NCBI GenBank assembly: GCA_937937585.1
Contig: CALDCB010000009.1
Span: forward strand, 7,367-71,366
Direction of reading: 5' to 3'
Origin: an uncultured Coriobacteriaceae bacterium
Lineage (GTDB): Bacteria; Actinomycetota; Coriobacteriia; Coriobacteriales; Eggerthellaceae
Length of the DNA: 64,000 bases
Positions 33,790-43,476 of this stretch are shown here, piece after piece; within the stretch, counting starts at the first letter, position 1, and each line of letters starts with the position of its first letter. The notes below the pieces were generated by a model. That model was not told the origin of the DNA, did not search any database, and saw only the letters and a list, made by a program, of their open reading frames with translations. The translations under genes and the position numbers were made by a program.

Positions 33790-36700
33790 TTAAATGCTCT
33801 TAACAAGCTCCTCGACAAAATACGTGTTCTCTTCAAGGCGCTGGGGGTCGATATTAGCGAAAACATCCTCACCCTGGCTAGTAAGGGCCTTAACGCCGCC
33901 GTCGGTGCCAAGGATATGCAAAGACTGGACGCCCGCAGCAGCCGCAACCGAAGCAGATGTTTCGATCCCGGGCATCAGAACAGGCTCGCAAGGGATTCCA
34001 GACTCACGAGAGGCCTTCTGCACATAGCGCTTCATGCGTGAGGTCGTCTCGGCACCGGCGAGCGCGCCCTCTTTTCGTGCATACGACAGGGTTCCCGCAC
34101 CAATAGCTTCAATGTCAACGATTACGGCACCGTGAAGATCGTTGTGGTGAGCATCGATGAACGCGCGAATACCGTCGTGACGGTCGACTTCGGAACCAAG
34201 GGCGACAAACCACACCTCGGTCTCGAAATTAGGGTTGCGGAACTGATAAACGGCATTCACTTCAGCTGGGGTTTCGATATCCTCATCCAAGGCCGCAGCG
34301 GCGTCCTGAGAGTCGCCCTCGGACGAGGAACGCATATCGACACGTCCAAGACGCACGCGAGACATGGAACCACCCTGCCATTTGCGATTATCGTCCCAGC
34401 CATCATCTCCATACGGATCCGCATAGGGATCGGAATAGTCGTCGTACGAATCCTCGGCGTAGTCGTCGTATTCGGCAGAATAATCATCCTCGCCCACGAA
34501 CTCAGGGGCATTGTCACGGTTACGACGGCTTTCGATATTCTCATCACGGAAGCTATCCCAACCGCCTCGCTCCTTACCTACTGCGCGAGGGTCGAAATCA
34601 TCCTCAACGTCAAGCCACTCCTGCGGAGTTTCCTCTTCACGGTTCGATTTCTTCGAACCGAAGCGGAACTTATCAAAGAAGCCGCGAATGCGAGACTTCG
34701 GCATCTCAACGTAATCGGGACCCGCAAAAGCGCCGGTTTCGGTGTAGTTGTCTTCGATATCGAAGTCGTCGGCATCTTCAATGTAGGCGTCTTCGGGATC
34801 AAGATCCTGCAGGAGCTCATCACCAACAGGTTCAATAGAGCCAGTTGAACCAGCGGCAACGAACGAACCAACCGAGCTGACGTTGGAAACAGCAATTTCC
34901 TGATCGCCAATACGCTCGATCGAACCACTCAAAGAGGGCAGCTTAGTCCGCAATGCGCGCATTGCGCCCGATTTAGACGGCGAAGTCTGCTCAGGGACGG
35001 CCATTCCGGGACCCACAACCGCGGGGATCGTGCTAGCCAAAGCACGTGCGCTGGCGTTCGACGAGGGCTCTGCAAGAGGAGCTCGTTGGCCCTGAACCAA
35101 AAAATCAGGAACACTGGGCTCGGCAACGGAAGGAACCTCGAAGTCAGAAAAATCGGGTAAGTTAAGGCCATGATTGCCTGCGTCGGGTTCAGAGGCGGCC
35201 TGTGCAGAAGACACCGCTTCGTTGTTGGCTCCAAGGGCGGCCAATTCTTCGGGCGTCATCACAATAGGGGCGAACGCGCTGGTCTCGCCAATAGGCTCGG
35301 CAGCGACAATCTCAGCTTTATCAGCTGCAGCCTCGGTAACCGGAGCAGCGGAAGCAACAGAGGCAACAGAGGCGCTCTCCTCAACCTGGGGGACAGGCTC
35401 GTTAGCGGGCTTGTATTCAGCAGCAGCACCTTCGGGAATTGTGCTAATCGTTGCGGTGATCGGGCTCATTGCGCCACCAGCAGCGGCGATGGCGTCACGA
35501 TCCGCCGGCGAAGGAGGAGCCACCTCGACGATATCCGCCGAACGAGCACGCATACGATCTTCGCTCTCGTCAAAAACGAGCTTGTTCGCTTCATCGAAGA
35601 TGGCAGCCGACTCGCTCAGTGCCGCATCAAGGGCGTCAGCATAGCGCGAACGCTGTGCTGGCTTCGGACGCTGAGGAGAACGCTTAGCCTTGCGCTGCGC
35701 CGCCGCGAACCAATCAGGCACGTTCTCATCGGTCTGCTCGTTGAAATCAGACTCGCCCTCGGACTTCGGGGCGACATCCGTCGTCTCGGCGGCACCGTTC
35801 TCAACCGAAACGAAGGTTTCTTGAACGGAGTCGGAGTCAGAATCCGCGTTCGGAATCTCAGTGATCCTGATCTCCCCATTATCTGCGTTAACCGCAGCCT
35901 CACTTGCGGGCTTCACATAGGTTGTGGTGGAAACCGCCTCACCGGTCAGAGCGGCGATCGCGGCCTTAGCAGCGGAAAGTCGCTCTTCGGGAGAGCGATT
36001 CTCGTCAGCGATTTCCTCGTTCTCAGGAACGTGGTACTGAATCTCGGCGCCATCGGGAACAAGGCCCGCGTCGACAGCAGCCTGCTCGCCATGGATCCTT
36101 GCGCGCGCCATGTCGTCTTCGATCTGATCCTCGTTCATCAGACCCTTCGAGATATTCTTGGCCACCTCCATAAGGGCCGACACGCCGGATGCGTTGTCGT
36201 TTGCACCTTCGCTCAATGACGCAACGCGAAGCATGACCGCACGAACGACAGGAAGGACCGCCAAAACGACGCCGACCAAGGTGATGATGTTCAAAACGAT
36301 AGCTGCAGCACCTTCAGCGGCGCCGAAGAGAAGAGCGCGAAGCAGTAAGAACACAGGCACGAACACCATAGCCGCAGTGCAGACAAGCGACCATGGAATG
36401 CCCATCGATTCGAACTTGGCAACCAGCGGCGGAGTAACCTTACCGGTGTCGTAATGAGCAACCAGGATGATCTTCCTCTTGTGGAGCGCATCGCTGTTAG
36501 AAGGAACGTACTTTGCCACAACGTTTTGACTAGCGCCCTTCGAAAGCGCCTTCGTCAACACTTGGCGTCCAGTGGATTCAAGGACATAAATCACCGCTGA
36601 AATAATGGCGATGATCGCAGCAGGAAGCATGAACTGCGGGAAAATCATCGCGATCAGAGCAACCACTACGGTGACCAACGCGCAAATAGGTTTGGGCGAC

Positions 36701-36867
36701 TCTGCATTAGACGAGCTAACGACGTCTTCAATCTCGGTGGGGAAGCCGGTTTCAGTCTGGAACGTATCGGCAATGAACAACGCCGCCTGCTGTTCCTCCT
36801 CGGTACCGGCAGGACGAGGGCCGATCTCGTTCGCCAAGTAATCGATATAGTCCATTTGGTGCGCCAT
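33790..36867 (-). CDS. M28-like membrane metallopeptidase with a ~590-residue acidic insert
   Basis: 1025-residue membrane protein. The N-terminal part resembles M28 (aminopeptidase Y/S-type) zinc peptidases: VAHYDTGK (H138, D140) and SEGANDNASG (D224) supply zinc ligands, with hydrophobic segments at about 58-96 and 160-215 interleaved. Residues ~245-830 are low-complexity, rich in E, D, A, S and P, presumably disordered. The catalytic fold resumes near the end: VWFVALGSEVDRHDG, VIVDIEAIGAG and HILGTDGG fit the remaining ligands. ATG 36867 follows AGGAAGG. It is last in an operon after the coiled-coil membrane protein and the DinG-type gene. Whether it is an active peptidase is uncertain. 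Confidence 0.75.
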   Translation of the reverse strand: MAHQMDYIDYLANEIGPRPAGTEEEQQAALFIADTFQTETGFPTEIEDVVSSSNAESPKPICALVTVVVALIAMIFPQFMLPAAIIAIISAVIYVLESTGRQVLTKALSKGASQNVVAKYVPSNSDALHKRKIILVAHYDTGKVTPPLVAKFESMGIPWSLVCTAAMVFVPVFLLLRALLFGAAEGAAAIVLNIITLVGVVLAVLPVVRAVMLRVASLSEGANDNASGVSALMEVAKNISKGLMNEDQIEDDMARARIHGEQAAVDAGLVPDGAEIQYHVPENEEIADENRSPEERLSAAKAAIAALTGEAVSTTTYVKPASEAAVNADNGEIRITEIPNADSDSDSVQETFVSVENGAAETTDVAPKSEGESDFNEQTDENVPDWFAAAQRKAKRSPQRPKPAQRSRYADALDAALSESAAIFDEANKLVFDESEDRMRARSADIVEVAPPSPADRDAIAAAGGAMSPITATISTIPEGAAAEYKPANEPVPQVEESASVASVASAAPVTEAAADKAEIVAAEPIGETSAFAPIVMTPEELAALGANNEAVSSAQAASEPDAGNHGLNLPDFSDFEVPSVAEPSVPDFLVQGQRAPLAEPSSNASARALASTIPAVVGPGMAVPEQTSPSKSGAMRALRTKLPSLSGSIERIGDQEIAVSNVSSVGSFVAAGSTGSIEPVGDELLQDLDPEDAYIEDADDFDIEDNYTETGAFAGPDYVEMPKSRIRGFFDKFRFGSKKSNREEETPQEWLDVEDDFDPRAVGKERGGWDSFRDENIESRRNRDNAPEFVGEDDYSAEYDDYAEDSYDDYSDPYADPYGDDGWDDNRKWQGGSMSRVRLGRVDMRSSSEGDSQDAAAALDEDIETPAEVNAVYQFRNPNFETEVWFVALGSEVDRHDGIRAFIDAHHNDLHGAVIVDIEAIGAGTLSYARKEGALAGAETTSRMKRYVQKASRESGIPCEPVLMPGIETSASVAAAAGVQSLHILGTDGGVKALTSQGEDVFANIDPQRLEENTYFVEELVKSI

Positions 36868-36967
36868 ACAATCAAACCTTCCTCGGTCAGACGCGCAGCA
36901 ACCGCTACGCGCTCCGAATAGTGCGCATATTTACCGTTAGTATAGGGTATTCTCGCAGATAGAAAGG

Positions 36968-38407
36968 CTAAGCGCCTAAATAATCTCGAATTCTGTCGTC
37001 AGCAGCGCTCGCTGCGTATCTCGCATCGTCGTACTTCTTACGCAAGTCCTCGATATCCTTCTCAAACGCCGCCTTAACCGGCTCCGAAAGATCCGTAGGC
37101 AGAGCCGCCGCAAGCTTGACGGCAGCAGAATCGGCCTCGTTGTAAAGCTTGGCCTGTGAAGTTGCCTCACTCTTATTTCGATCGAGAAGAGCCTGGGCCG
37201 TCGCACTTGCATAATCGAGCGCTTCAAGCCGCTTATCCAGATATTCGGTCAGCTTTGACAAATCAAGGTTGGCATTCGCATTCTCAAGCTGCTGAAGCTC
37301 GTACCGAGCATTCTGGAAACTCGCCGCCGCTTCGTGCAGCTTCTCCTTTGCGGAAGCCATCGAGTCATCAAGAGAACCTGCAGAAAGCAAAGCCACGCCA
37401 TCTCGTGCAACGCTATCTGCCTGAAGCACATCAGCCCAAATCTGAGCGACGGAATCCGATGTGCCGTTTGCCTCTTTGGCCGCTGCAAAAATCGACTTAC
37501 CCGAGTCGATCATCACCTGCCGCGCGTCGCACGCGTCGATAATCTGACCGGCGACGATCTGCATATCGCCTTCGCCAAGCACCGGTAACAGATCGTTACT
37601 GGTATCACGGGCGGATTCTAAATGAGACTCAGCGGCGGGAAGGTTCCTTTCGAGCTCCTTCCATGCGTCGTTCTTAATCTCAGCCATAGGGTCGCCGATA
37701 AGCGAATCCAGCTGAACCACACTCTCATCGGCGCTTACGATTTCCTCGACAGCGTGATTGATCAGTTCGCTTTGATCATTGTAAAGACGATACCGCTGAT
37801 ACGCATAATTGCCCGCAAGCCCAGCCGCCACAACGCAAGCTGCGACAACTGTTGCCGCAAGGCGAACCCTGCGACGATGGCGAATCTTCTTGCGCCTTTC
37901 TACCTCTACCTGAGCGCTTTCATTCGAATAAGGCGCTGCGTTGGCCGCACGCGACAACGAATGCTTGGAATCATAGCGCTCCTGCTTCTGTCTCTTAGCG
38001 AGAGCGCGGGCCTCCGCACGAGCCGCTTTACGCGACTGACGCTGCTCTGCTGCCGCCGATTTCCTCTTTGGGGTGTCTTCGGTCTTGACTCTTTTCCCAG
38101 GAAACAACGTCGAGGTTTTTGGATCCTTCGCCTCGGAGGTGTTGGCCGTTGTCGGCGATCCAGACTTCGCCTTCGTTTGCCCGTTCCCGATCGATTCCTT
38201 CGTGAAGTGAACTTTCGAGAAGAGCAGCGAGATCATTCCCACACCCTTGCGAGGTGTCTTCACCTTCACTGCATTAGGATCGAAATTCTTGTCATCAAGC
38301 TGACGGCGGGCAGCATCAAGCACGTCGAACGAAAGCTCGTTCGACGTGCCTGCGGTATGCTCTTTGAGGTGAGCACCTTTCGTGATGGGGCCTTTCCGAC
38401 CGAACAT
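36968..38407 (-). CDS. Single-pass membrane protein with external coiled-coil domain, unknown function
   Basis: 479 residues, not recognised. Residues 1-180 are basic and Lys/Arg-rich (RKAARAEARALAKRQKQER); a membrane helix at about 185-207 (LAATVVAACVVAAGLAGN) is followed by a ~270-residue acidic helical region with heptad-like Leu/Ala spacing. The basic tail would be cytoplasmic and could touch DNA, RNA or the membrane. ATG 38407 sits 4 bp from the DinG stop, so the two are coupled. Position between a nuclease-helicase and a peptidase gives no clear role. Confidence 0.75.
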   Translation of the reverse strand: MFGRKGPITKGAHLKEHTAGTSNELSFDVLDAARRQLDDKNFDPNAVKVKTPRKGVGMISLLFSKVHFTKESIGNGQTKAKSGSPTTANTSEAKDPKTSTLFPGKRVKTEDTPKRKSAAAEQRQSRKAARAEARALAKRQKQERYDSKHSLSRAANAAPYSNESAQVEVERRKKIRHRRRVRLAATVVAACVVAAGLAGNYAYQRYRLYNDQSELINHAVEEIVSADESVVQLDSLIGDPMAEIKNDAWKELERNLPAAESHLESARDTSNDLLPVLGEGDMQIVAGQIIDACDARQVMIDSGKSIFAAAKEANGTSDSVAQIWADVLQADSVARDGVALLSAGSLDDSMASAKEKLHEAAASFQNARYELQQLENANANLDLSKLTEYLDKRLEALDYASATAQALLDRNKSEATSQAKLYNEADSAAVKLAAALPTDLSEPVKAAFEKDIEDLRKKYDDARYAASAADDRIRDYLGA

Positions 38408-38411
38408 CGCG

Positions 38412-41400
38412 CTATCTTCTTTCCGACATAGCCGAAAGGGCAGCCACTATCTCATCCATCGTGCAAACTCGTACTGTTTTGCTCGGAAGCGAGTTCAAAA
38501 CAGTCTTGCCATAATTCTTCGTAAGAAGCCGTTTATCGGCAAGAATCAACACCCCGGTATCATCCGCCTTACGAATAAGCCTGCCCGCAGCCTGCTTCAT
38601 CTCGATAATCGCCTGAGGAAGCACATAGTGACGCCAAGCGCCGTCGTCGCGTGAAGCGCGCTCGCAATACAACGGATCCGTAGGACGAGCAAACGGCAGC
38701 TTAGGGATGATCACTCCCTTAAGAGTAGCCCCAGGGGCATCAAACCCTTGCCAGAACGACTTAAGCGCGAACAGCGAGAGGGTTTCATCCGCAATGAAAT
38801 CATCGCGAAGACCCTTAACCGACACGCCCCACTTCTGACACACCAGTCGAAGATCCGCCTCTTTCAGCGCCGGACGAACCTCGTCAAAACACTTTTCCAT
38901 CTCGCGCCTGTTGGTGAACAGCGTGAGCATCGAACCATGCTGAGCAAGATGCGTCGAAATCAAAAGCTTCTGCAGCGCGTTCAAATAGCTCGGGGCGTTG
39001 GGCTCGGGCATGTCTTTCACAACATAGACGATCATGTTGTTGTCAAAATCAAAGCTCGAATCAAGCTCCAGAGCGTCGTATGCCGACTCCTCGCTTTGTC
39101 CAAGGCCCATCGTGTTCACGAACGAATCGAAGCGCTGATTCACCGTCAGCGTAGCCGAAGCATAAATAACCGAATGAGTGCGTGCGTACAAGGTCTCGTT
39201 CATGGACAAGCCGATATCAAGAGGCAAAGCTTCGAACGAGTCTTCGAACCTGTCCTTTTTGCGATTCAGCGAAGCCTGGTAGGCGAACGCCGAATCCTGC
39301 TTCTCGAAAATCAGCTCTGCGGCCTGCCTCATATCCTTCAGCTCAAGGACGATTGTAGCGATCTCGCGCTGGGCAACTGCAGCTTCGGGTACGTCCTCAA
39401 GGAAGGCAACCAACCTCTGAGACGTGTCTATAAGTTCGTCTGCAGCCTTTACCAGCAGCTGTTCGCTTGACCTTAAGCCCGAAAAAACGGAACTCGACCT
39501 AATTTGATCGTTCAACCACAGCTCGAGTCGCTCATAGCCCTTATTTTTGCTGGTGTCGAAGTATAGGAGGTCTTTCGCGTGAGCGCAGAATTCATCAGAG
39601 ACCTGAGCGAAAGAAGCAGCAGCGGTCTTGCATTTCGAAGTAAGACTGAAAAGAATCTTCTCTTCAACGTTTGAAGAGCCCGCAGCGCTGCTCTCGGCCT
39701 TTGAGAACACGTTCCTCGCGCCCGCCTCGGTGACGATCTTGCCGCACATGCGTTTAAGGTCGGCGCAATCGACCTTCGCAGTGAACGCACGACGAGCCTC
39801 TTGCTCTGCGTCATGGGCCTCATCGACTACCCAATGCCTGATAGGAGGCAAAAGCCCTCCATCAGCAGCCAAATCGCAGAACAACAGCGAATGATTGGTC
39901 ACGACGATATCGGCTTTCTCCGCACGACGACGAGCGCCATGAGCAAAGCAAAGCGAGCCGAAATAGGGGCACTTTCTCTTCAAGCATTCATTTGACGTTG
40001 CCGTAATCGTGTAACGAGGAAGGGCACGGTAATCGATTTTCAGTGAGTCGATATCATCGTATTCCGATTGCTCGACATACGAAAGCAAACCAGCCAAGGC
40101 AGGTGCCTGGGACGTTTCCTTGCCAGCAACCACCTTCATGACAGGCCCATCGGTCGCGATGCGATCGATCTTCCTCAAGCACGGATAATGAGTAATGCCC
40201 TTCAAAGCTGCGTAACTCAGTGGCTGATCGCTAAAAGCCGCCATCTCAGGCGATTTCTGCAATGCGGCAGACAGCGCCGGAAGCTCTTGGAACACCAGTT
40301 GATCAAGAAGCGAGTTGGTTTTCGTTGCAACGCCGACGGTCACACGGTTCTTCTTCGCAAGCAAAGCGGAAGGAACCAAATAGGCCATCGACTTACCAAC
40401 GCCCGTTCCTGCCTCAACCACAAGGTTCTTGTTCTTGTCAAAAGCCTTCGTGATGGCTTGAGCCATCTCTTTCTGCTCATCGCGCGGTTCGAAACTACCG
40501 TAAATGCGACCAAGCAGGCCATCGCTCGAAAAGGCTCCGTCGATCTCCACTGGCGAAGGCGCGATGATGGGAGCATCATTATCCGACTTGATCAATCCTG
40601 CGTCGCGTTTGGGAGAAAGATCCAAAAGCGAGTTGATCCTCTTCCTTCGAAGAGCGCGAAGCGAGAAGAAACGCTTCTTTTCAGATGAAGCAACCTCGGG
40701 AAACAGCTCATGCTCTCCGCCGTCGTTGCCCGAGAAAGCATTCCCCTTACGACCGAAATCGCACGAACCTGCTGATTCGGTCTGAGAGGCCTGCGCTCCG
40801 ATCACGGCATCGCGAAGATCTTTGTTATTCGCAAAGTATTCGAACACCACCTGGGTCGACCAGTTTTCCTTAGACTCCATACCGGCAATGTGCTCAATCA
40901 GCTCAAAAGGCATGCTGCAGACTGCAGCCAGCAAAATGCGGTACACCGAGCACGTAGCCTCAACGTCGGCATCGGCCCTGTGCGTTGAGACAGGGGTATC
41001 GAACGTATGAACCAAGTCGATCAAGCGATGCGACTTGAGCTTAGGCAAAGCGATACGGGAAAGATCTAGAGAGTCGATCCACGTGTTTTCAAGAAGCGGA
41101 TACCCCTCGGGATGACGAGTAGTGAACGTCTTGTCGAAGTCGACATTGTGTGCAATCATCTTCGCATCGCCAGCGAACTCAACCAATCCCGCAAGGGCTT
41201 CCTGAGGCGACGGCGCACCAGCAACATCCTCATCGTGAATGTCAGTCAGATGAGCAACGTCCTCGGGAATCGACTTGCCTGGATCTACAAACGTGACGTA
41301 CCAGTCAACGATCTCGCCCTTCTCAAGGCGCGCTGCAGCGATCTGGATCAACTCATCATGAGTGAACGAAAAGCCAGTGGTTTCGGTATCTACGACAACG

Positions 41401-41540
41401 ATATTCTCATCCATCGCACCAAAGTCGGCCTTAGAGGCTATCTCCTTTAAGCGCGCGTAACGATCCACAACATCCTGAGCGGTGCCGTCCAAAAGATATT
41501 TTTTGATTCGCTTAGTAGCGTTTTTAGTTTCAGTATTCAT
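38412..41540 (-). CDS. dinG: DinG-family helicase fused to a DEDDh 3'-5' exonuclease
   Basis: 1042-residue DNA repair protein. N-terminal exonuclease of the DnaQ/PolC-epsilon type: VVVDTETTGFSF, HNVDFDKT and HRADADVEAT give the DEDDh residues. The XPD/DinG-type superfamily-2 helicase follows with VEAGTGVGKSMAY (Walker A), WVVDEAHDAEQE (DEAH box) and Cys residues (CLRKIDR, CLKRKCPYFGSLCF) that could ligate an iron-sulfur cluster. ATG 41540 gives the most sensible N-terminus, though its ribosome site is weak. It heads a three-gene operon. The fusion is typical of Firmicutes and Actinobacteria DinG. Confidence 0.9.
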   Translation of the reverse strand: MNTETKNATKRIKKYLLDGTAQDVVDRYARLKEIASKADFGAMDENIVVVDTETTGFSFTHDELIQIAAARLEKGEIVDWYVTFVDPGKSIPEDVAHLTDIHDEDVAGAPSPQEALAGLVEFAGDAKMIAHNVDFDKTFTTRHPEGYPLLENTWIDSLDLSRIALPKLKSHRLIDLVHTFDTPVSTHRADADVEATCSVYRILLAAVCSMPFELIEHIAGMESKENWSTQVVFEYFANNKDLRDAVIGAQASQTESAGSCDFGRKGNAFSGNDGGEHELFPEVASSEKKRFFSLRALRRKRINSLLDLSPKRDAGLIKSDNDAPIIAPSPVEIDGAFSSDGLLGRIYGSFEPRDEQKEMAQAITKAFDKNKNLVVEAGTGVGKSMAYLVPSALLAKKNRVTVGVATKTNSLLDQLVFQELPALSAALQKSPEMAAFSDQPLSYAALKGITHYPCLRKIDRIATDGPVMKVVAGKETSQAPALAGLLSYVEQSEYDDIDSLKIDYRALPRYTITATSNECLKRKCPYFGSLCFAHGARRRAEKADIVVTNHSLLFCDLAADGGLLPPIRHWVVDEAHDAEQEARRAFTAKVDCADLKRMCGKIVTEAGARNVFSKAESSAAGSSNVEEKILFSLTSKCKTAAASFAQVSDEFCAHAKDLLYFDTSKNKGYERLELWLNDQIRSSSVFSGLRSSEQLLVKAADELIDTSQRLVAFLEDVPEAAVAQREIATIVLELKDMRQAAELIFEKQDSAFAYQASLNRKKDRFEDSFEALPLDIGLSMNETLYARTHSVIYASATLTVNQRFDSFVNTMGLGQSEESAYDALELDSSFDFDNNMIVYVVKDMPEPNAPSYLNALQKLLISTHLAQHGSMLTLFTNRREMEKCFDEVRPALKEADLRLVCQKWGVSVKGLRDDFIADETLSLFALKSFWQGFDAPGATLKGVIIPKLPFARPTDPLYCERASRDDGAWRHYVLPQAIIEMKQAAGRLIRKADDTGVLILADKRLLTKNYGKTVLNSLPSKTVRVCTMDEIVAALSAMSERR

Positions 41541-41567
41541 AAGGAAAAGCCTACCATCTGCACGCCT

Positions 41568-41596
41568 TTGCAACAAACTCACTAAGGCGTTTATAA
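41568..41596 (+). promoter_or_regulatory. Sigma-70-type promoter
   Basis: TTGCAA-N17-TTATAA, 87 bp upstream of the 212-aa gene. Confidence 0.55.
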
Positions 41597-41682
41597 ATAG
41601 AATCCCTTTTAATGCAATCTGTATATTCTAGCTGGGATACCATTGCAAGCACTGAAACGATCACCGATAGGGGTAGCACGTT

Positions 41683-42321
41683 ATGAAAGTTGACTACGAA
41701 GGCTTCTATGCGCGCTTCGAAACAATCTCAAAGAAAGATGCTGGCATTCTCATGGGTGCCGACACACTTGTTGGAGACGAATTCACCACTCGATTCGATA
41801 AAGAAAATCCGAGCATTGCCTACATCGAAAACAAGTTTGGTAAGACTGTTGGCTATTTTGAGGAACAGACAAGTCGTCAAATCAAACTTTACGAAGCGCG
41901 AGGCTGGTCTATAAGGATTCTACTTGCCTTTCTTGCTTACTCGGATCATCCTGAGCCTGGTTGCTACTGGGGTCAAATGGCTATTCTGGCTTACCCCAAG
42001 GAATGTGAGGAATTTTTCACGCAGTTTGTCTCAAGAGTCTCAAAAAGCCTTTGTGACGGAAAGCGCATTGACGTCAACATCGGCCAACAAGGAATCAAAT
42101 CCCTGGTGGATTCAAATGGAAGCTGGTTCACCAACGCCACCTTGAAGAAGCCCGACCTTGATACTGGCACCGTCATGATGAAAAGCTCTCGTTCGCTTTC
42201 CGAAAAGGCTGTAGAACTTGGCCGTGATGGCAACAAAGGTTGCTATGTCGTCTCCTGGATCTTCATTATCGGACTTGTTGTCTTACTTTTCCTTGGTTTA
42301 CGCTCCTGCGGCGTATTCTAA
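41683..42321 (+). CDS. Tail-anchored membrane protein, unknown function
   Basis: 212 residues, not recognised. The soluble part (1-185) is mixed alpha/beta with no known motif. The last 25 residues contain one strongly hydrophobic helix (SWIFIIGLVVLLFLGL) ending RSCGVF, a tail-anchor layout with the domain in the cytoplasm. ATG 41683 follows AGGGG. It is a monocistronic plus-strand gene with its own promoter, ending in a palindrome that contains parS, so it runs against the dominant strand left of the origin. Confidence 0.75.
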   Translation: MKVDYEGFYARFETISKKDAGILMGADTLVGDEFTTRFDKENPSIAYIENKFGKTVGYFEEQTSRQIKLYEARGWSIRILLAFLAYSDHPEPGCYWGQMAILAYPKECEEFFTQFVSRVSKSLCDGKRIDVNIGQQGIKSLVDSNGSWFTNATLKKPDLDTGTVMMKSSRSLSEKAVELGRDGNKGCYVVSWIFIIGLVVLLFLGLRSCGVF

Positions 42322-42371
42322 TCTAACCAAGACGCAGCGCTGCCAAGACTAAACATTCACGACAATCAAAC

Positions 42372-42405
42372 AGAGGCGGATGTTTCACGTGAAACATCCG
42401 CCTCT
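42372..42405. promoter_or_regulatory. parS site 2 inside a terminator-like palindrome
   Basis: Core TGTTTCACGTGAAACA at 42381-42396 within a perfect 34-bp palindrome (arms AGAGGCGGA/TCCGCCTCT), followed by TTGTCTTG on the plus strand. It lies between convergent genes and probably also terminates transcription. Confidence 0.9.
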
Positions 42406-42433
42406 TTGTCTTGCAGTGCAAAGTGCAACCTGT

Positions 42434-43369
42434 TTACTCCACCGCTAGTTCAACAAGCTTGGAACAAAGCTCAGGGAACGAGATCCCCACTGCTCGAGCT
42501 GCGTCCGGCAACAGAGAAGTTTCTGTCATGCCAGGAATCGTGTTTGTTTCCAAAATCCACGGCTGACCATCTGAATCGATGATCATGTCAGTGCGGGACA
42601 CACCTTTGCAACCAAGAACCCGATGAGCTTTAACAGCCAAAGTTTGAACGAGCTGCGTTATCTCATCATCAAGCCTAGCGGGGCAGATATGCTGAGATCC
42701 GCCAGGTGCATACTTAGACTCGAAATCATAGAACTCGTGGGTGGGAACGATCTCGATAACGGGAAGAGCCTGAGGGTCGCCATTGCCCAAAACAGCAGCG
42801 GTAACTTCAGTGCCCCTCACGTAGCTTTCGATAAGCAGTTGCTCGTCGATCTTAAAGACCTTCTCGATAGCCTCTACAATACCGGTCTCGTCTTCGACAA
42901 TGAATACGCCTAGGGCACTGCCTTCTGTCGCTGGCTTCACAACACAGGGATACTGAACTTCAGTAAGGTCAGAATGGACATCGAACTCATCCCTGCGGAG
43001 TGTTACAGAGAAAGGCGTAGGTAATTCGTTATTGCGGTAAATAACCTTGGCTTTGTCTTTATCGATAGCCAATGCGCTCGATAGAACCCCTGATCCGGTA
43101 TAAGGAATACCAACAGTTTCCAAGAAACCTTGGATTGTTCCGTCCTCGCCGCCTTTGCCATGAAGGCACAACATCGCGACATCGTATTTACCAGAAACCA
43201 AATCCGCTAGATCGCTCTTGTTTGCTGGATCAATCATCTCGACGTCATATCCAGCTTCCTTCAAAGCATTCTTAGCGGCAACTCCCGACTGAATCGAAAT
43301 CTCACGTTCGCCACTCGAACCGCCCGCAAGCACGGCGACGTGAAGTTCTTTTATATCGTTGATTTCCAT
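42434..43369 (-). CDS. ddl: D-alanine--D-alanine ligase
   Basis: 311-residue ATP-grasp ligase making the D-Ala-D-Ala dipeptide of peptidoglycan. N-terminal VAVLAGGSSGEREISIQSG is the family signature; LHGKGGEDGTIQG, CVVKPATEGSALGV and LETNTIPGMTETSLLP (Mg and D-Ala site) are intact. ATG 43369 (MEINDIKELHV) is preferred, with GAAGG upstream; the frame is open 36 codons further. It is divergent from rlmN across a parS site. Confidence 0.93.
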   Translation of the reverse strand: MEINDIKELHVAVLAGGSSGEREISIQSGVAAKNALKEAGYDVEMIDPANKSDLADLVSGKYDVAMLCLHGKGGEDGTIQGFLETVGIPYTGSGVLSSALAIDKDKAKVIYRNNELPTPFSVTLRRDEFDVHSDLTEVQYPCVVKPATEGSALGVFIVEDETGIVEAIEKVFKIDEQLLIESYVRGTEVTAAVLGNGDPQALPVIEIVPTHEFYDFESKYAPGGSQHICPARLDDEITQLVQTLAVKAHRVLGCKGVSRTDMIIDSDGQPWILETNTIPGMTETSLLPDAARAVGISFPELCSKLVELAVE

Positions 43370-43437
43370 GAACACCTTCTTTTGTCGATTCATGAAGTAT
43401 AGCAAAGCTCTGTTTCTTACTTGTGATGCATTACAAG

Positions 43438-43467
43438 CAGGGATTGTTTCACGTGAAACAATCCCTG
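43438..43467. promoter_or_regulatory. parS site 3
   Basis: Core TGTTTCACGTGAAACA at 43445-43460 within a perfect 30-bp palindrome (arms CAGGGAT/ATCCCTG). It overlaps where the rlmN -35 box should be, in the ddl/rlmN divergent region. Confidence 0.92.
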
Positions 43468-43476
43468 TAGATATCA

